From: an uncultured Erysipelotrichaceae bacterium | GTDB lineage: Bacteria; Bacillota_I; Bacilli_A; RF39; UBA660 | Assembly: GCA_902797415.1 (NCBI GenBank) | Contig: CADBSQ010000017.1 | Coordinates: forward strand, 1 to 7,400 | Length of the DNA: 7,400 bases | Direction of reading: 5' to 3' | Shown here: in pieces, positions 5,279-7,400 of the stretch | Numbering within the stretch: position 1 is the first letter of the stretch | Layout: each line of letters starts with the position of its first letter | Made by a program: the position numbers and the translations under genes | The notes under the pieces: model-generated | Told to the model about the DNA's origin: nothing | The model's input: the letters and a program-made list of their open reading frames with translations, nothing else | The model's database searches: none

Positions 5279-6991
5279 TTATTTGAAGATCTCTATTTTT
5301 ACTTCTTTGCCCTTAAAAGCTATAGCCATTTTGGTAATATTTGTAAACTTTTCTTGAAGTAGTTCTGTTTCATATTTTTTGTTTTCTATTTGGGCTTTTG
5401 CTTCTTTAATAGATTCTTCAAATGTTTTTGACTTGCAAGATTTAAACTCTATTATAAATGCAGGCTTATTTTTACTTTCTAAAGGTTTTAAGATTACATC
5501 ATATCTACCAAATCCAGATTCTCTATTTGAATAAATTACATATCTATTTTTTAATTCAACCATCATTCCAAGAACAAATGCATGATAAAAATTTTCATCT
5601 TCATTTTCATTTACATCCAAATAACTAAACATTTCAAGAGTAAGTCTTTTAAATGCTTCTTCAAACTCTGTAAAATTTAAATCAAGTAAATAGTTTAAAG
5701 TCATGTTTTTAGTCCTGTAACACCAGTCCTCAATTATATTTTCATAAAACCTTTTTATTTCTTCATTTGGAATTTCTACAAAGTAACTATCTTTTTCTTT
5801 TATATAACCTGCTGGTTTTAAATAACCTGCTTGAAGTAGTAGCCCCCAAATATTTTTTTCTTTTTCTTCAATGGTTGGAATTATGGTGTTTAAATCAACT
5901 TTTACTTCTACTCTTTTTCCACTAATTAAATCTTCTAAATCTTCTTTAACTTTGGGACTAGATTTAGCGAAAATCATTTTGATTAAATCATTTGAAGAAG
6001 TATTTATCCAATAAGGTTTAAAGTCCTGATACTTAAAATATTTTAAAGCAGATAGAGGATTATAAATATCAGTTGTATTTCCAAATGTATAACCATCATA
6101 CCACTTTTCTAAATCATTCAAGTTTTCTTTCATTTCATATTTAGTTAAAACTTCGTTTATTTCTTCTTTAGTAAAACCAAAACAATTAGAAAATTCATCG
6201 TCTAAAACAGTAAAAACGCTTATATTATTAGCATCACTAAATATACCTTCTTTTGATACTCTAGATACACCAGTTAAGACTCCTTTTTCAAGATAGGGAT
6301 TATCCTTAAATGTACTACCTATAAAACTTTTAAAAAATTTGATAGCTTCATCATAGTAATTATCAACATAAGAATGTATTAAAGGAACATCATATTCATC
6401 TAGAAGCACATAAACTTTTTTATTATGATGTTTATATAATAATTCTGTTAGAAAATTCACCATATCAGCAATTTCGTACTTGTAATTGTCAGGAATATTA
6501 TTATATGCAATTATTTCAAAATCATCTTTTTCGGCATCAGATAAAACTTCACTATTTAATAGATATAAATTATCTTTAAAAGCTTTACTTATTCTAACTT
6601 GCAGACGTTTAAGCATTGTTTTATAATTTTCAGTTTTTATACCATTAAAAGATAGGTTAATTACAGGATATGTATTCATTGCTTGTAAATACTTTTCACT
6701 TTCTTTCAGTATTTTTAAACCTTTAAATAAATCTATACTATTATCATTAATATTAAAATAATAGTTTAACATACTAAGATTTAGACTTTTACCAAATCTT
6801 CTTGGTCTTGTTATTAGAGCTACTTCAAAGTTTCCATCTATTACTTCTTTAATAAATAATGATTTATCAATATAAAAACAATTTTTTTCTCTAAATTTTT
6901 TAAAATCACTAATACCAAATCCAAAGTTTTTATTCATAAGCATTTTCCTCTTTTCACTTACTATTTTATCATTTTTTTTGATTTTATTCAT
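5279..6991 (-). CDS. AAA-ATPase-like / PD-(D/E)XK nuclease fusion protein (PF09820 + PF08011 type), 570 aa
   Basis: Complete member of the widespread family that joins an AAA-ATPase-like domain (PF09820) to a C-terminal PD-(D/E)XK nuclease-like domain (PF08011); these occur in multiple copies in many anaerobes and their function is unknown. The protein opens with the family's FGFGISDFKKFREKNCFYID (23-42). The nucleotide-binding loop is the family form LITRPRRFGKSLNLSML (59-75, Lys68) and Walker B is VYVLLDEYDVP (193-203, Asp198/Glu199). GVLTGVSRVSKEGIF (237-251) and WYDGYTFG (297-304) with IYNPLSALKYF (309-319) follow. The nuclease core is GRYDVIL (495-501, Asp498), AFIIEFK (511-517, Glu515 and Lys517) and AKAQIENKKY (531-540), so its residues are present. 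It is likely soluble. The start is fixed by GGAGGT (7006-7001) 9 nt before ATG. It appears to be a single gene, transcribed toward the acidic-protein/recD2 string, and probably accessory. Confidence 0.92.
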   Translation of the reverse strand: MNKIKKNDKIVSEKRKMLMNKNFGFGISDFKKFREKNCFYIDKSLFIKEVIDGNFEVALITRPRRFGKSLNLSMLNYYFNINDNSIDLFKGLKILKESEKYLQAMNTYPVINLSFNGIKTENYKTMLKRLQVRISKAFKDNLYLLNSEVLSDAEKDDFEIIAYNNIPDNYKYEIADMVNFLTELLYKHHNKKVYVLLDEYDVPLIHSYVDNYYDEAIKFFKSFIGSTFKDNPYLEKGVLTGVSRVSKEGIFSDANNISVFTVLDDEFSNCFGFTKEEINEVLTKYEMKENLNDLEKWYDGYTFGNTTDIYNPLSALKYFKYQDFKPYWINTSSNDLIKMIFAKSSPKVKEDLEDLISGKRVEVKVDLNTIIPTIEEKEKNIWGLLLQAGYLKPAGYIKEKDSYFVEIPNEEIKRFYENIIEDWCYRTKNMTLNYLLDLNFTEFEEAFKRLTLEMFSYLDVNENEDENFYHAFVLGMMVELKNRYVIYSNRESGFGRYDVILKPLESKNKPAFIIEFKSCKSKTFEESIKEAKAQIENKKYETELLQEKFTNITKMAIAFKGKEVKIEIFK

Positions 6992-7135
6992 ATTTTTTTT
7001 ACCTCCATTTCATTTTTGTTTTTAGAAGGTTTTTACTCCCTCTATTTATTATTATTCTAAGTAGATCCTTTTTTTCTCATTAAAAGCTATAAAATTAGTT
7101 GATTTAATTATTAGTTTAGGCGCATATATAAGGAC
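6992..7135 (-). other. Leader and promoter region of the AAA-ATPase gene
   Basis: This stretch separates the terminator at 7136-7160 from the AAA-ATPase start and must contain its promoter, but no hexamer pair with normal spacing is convincing. AT-rich candidates such as TAGAAT (minus strand, near 7055) lack a good -35 box. The ribosome binding site GGAGGT is at 7001-7006. It is itself inside a five-codon upstream frame ATGAAATGGAGGTAA (minus strand), which is probably accidental. Confidence 0.4.
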
Positions 7136-7160
7136 AAAAAAAAGTATGATGACCATACTT
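7136..7160 (-). terminator. Rho-independent terminator of the right-edge gene
   Basis: On the minus strand AAGTATG (7160-7154) pairs perfectly with CATACTT (7148-7142) across a 5-nt loop, continuing directly into a run of T (7141-7136). It lies 11 bp beyond the TAA at 7174-7172, which supports that TAA as the original end of the gene entering from the right. Confidence 0.8.
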
Positions 7161-7171
7161 AATTTATATAA

Positions 7172-7399
7172 TTATACACACAATTTATTCAAAGATATTC
7201 TTTTTACTTCTTTATCTTTCAAGAAAAATTTTTGAAATTTGGACTAAATAATTGTTGAGTTACAATTGATGTGAGACCAAATGTATAGAAAAAAAAGTGA
7301 TTTAAGTCTATAATATTCATTAAATTCAAACTTTTTTATTTCATAATTATTATCACTATCAAAAACTATATGGTTTATTTGATGTTCATTTAAATAATC
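7172..7399 (-). pseudogene. 3' end of a minus-strand gene, interrupted by an in-frame TAG (partial)
   Basis: From the right edge the minus strand is open for 51 codons (7399-7247), with protein-like content including DYLNEHQINHIVFDSDNNYE and FEFNEYYRLKSLFFLY. It reaches TAG at 7246-7244, then continues in the same frame for 23 more sensible codons (SKFQKFFLKDKEVKRISLNK plus LCV) to TAA at 7174-7172, just before a clear terminator. I infer that the gene originally ended at 7172 and has acquired a premature stop, shortening the product by 24 residues. Alternatively TAG is the genuine stop and the rest is a short 3' untranslated region. I do not recognise the family from this C-terminal piece, and the start lies outside the window. 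Confidence 0.5.
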
Positions 7400-7400
7400 A

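Noticed and set aside
1..7400. CRISPR array, tRNA or rRNA genes, complete insertion sequence
   Set aside because: No regularly spaced repeats, no cloverleaf or rRNA-like stretches and no transposase gene were seen on either strand.
1..7400. Alternative genetic code with TGA as tryptophan, suggested by absence of TGA stops in the accepted genes
   Set aside because: Tryptophans checked in recD2, the permease and the AAA-ATPase all use TGG, and the long frames contain no in-frame TGA, so the standard code explains the data; TGA stops are simply rare in so few AT-rich genes.

Overview
The window is very AT-rich, with AT-rich codons, Shine-Dalgarno sites of the AGGAGG/GGTGAT type, and sigma-A-like promoters (TTGACA, 17 bp, TATATT or TATTAT). 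Every tryptophan codon I checked in the long genes is TGG, and all stops are TAA or TAG, which fits the standard bacterial code. Gene content (RecD2-type helicase, AI-2E-type permease, a zinc/'CFI-box'-like protein, an AAA-ATPase/PD-(D/E)XK protein) points to a low-GC Bacillota chromosome, probably a gut-type Clostridia, Erysipelotrichia or related Bacilli. No phage structural genes, rRNA, tRNA, CRISPR array or complete insertion sequence was seen.

Layout. Bases 1-682 are sparse: a weak 64-codon plus-strand ORF, then an abrupt GC-rich patch (about 359-430, ending in a perfect 21-bp palindrome) that stands out strongly and looks like a dispersed repeat. Everything else convincing lies on the minus strand. 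Bases 683-1240 hold a cysteine-containing protein with its own promoter and terminator. Bases 1300-1525 hold a 23-bp inverted repeat and what looks like the internally deleted remnant of a DUF1016/YhcG-type nuclease gene. Bases 5194 down to 1526 form the main gene string: a small acidic protein, recD2, a 40-codon membrane/secreted peptide not normally called, and an AI-2E-family permease; the last two overlap by 8 nt. Bases 5279-6991 encode a complete AAA-ATPase-like/PD-(D/E)XK protein. Bases 7172-7400 hold the 3' end of another minus-strand gene, interrupted by an in-frame TAG and followed by a clear terminator.

How the genes relate. RecD2 is a 5'-3' SF1B helicase used in DNA repair and replication; the acidic protein just upstream is transcribed toward it from a near-consensus promoter, but an AU-only hairpin with a T-rich tail sits between them and may attenuate readthrough. 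The AAA-ATPase/PD-(D/E)XK gene, the DUF1016 remnant, the GC-rich repeat and the broken gene at the right edge suggest accessory gene turnover around a stable housekeeping core. I do not see a convincing complete new system; the best leads are the 40-residue peptide, the acidic recD2 neighbour, the GC-rich repeat and the deleted nuclease remnant.
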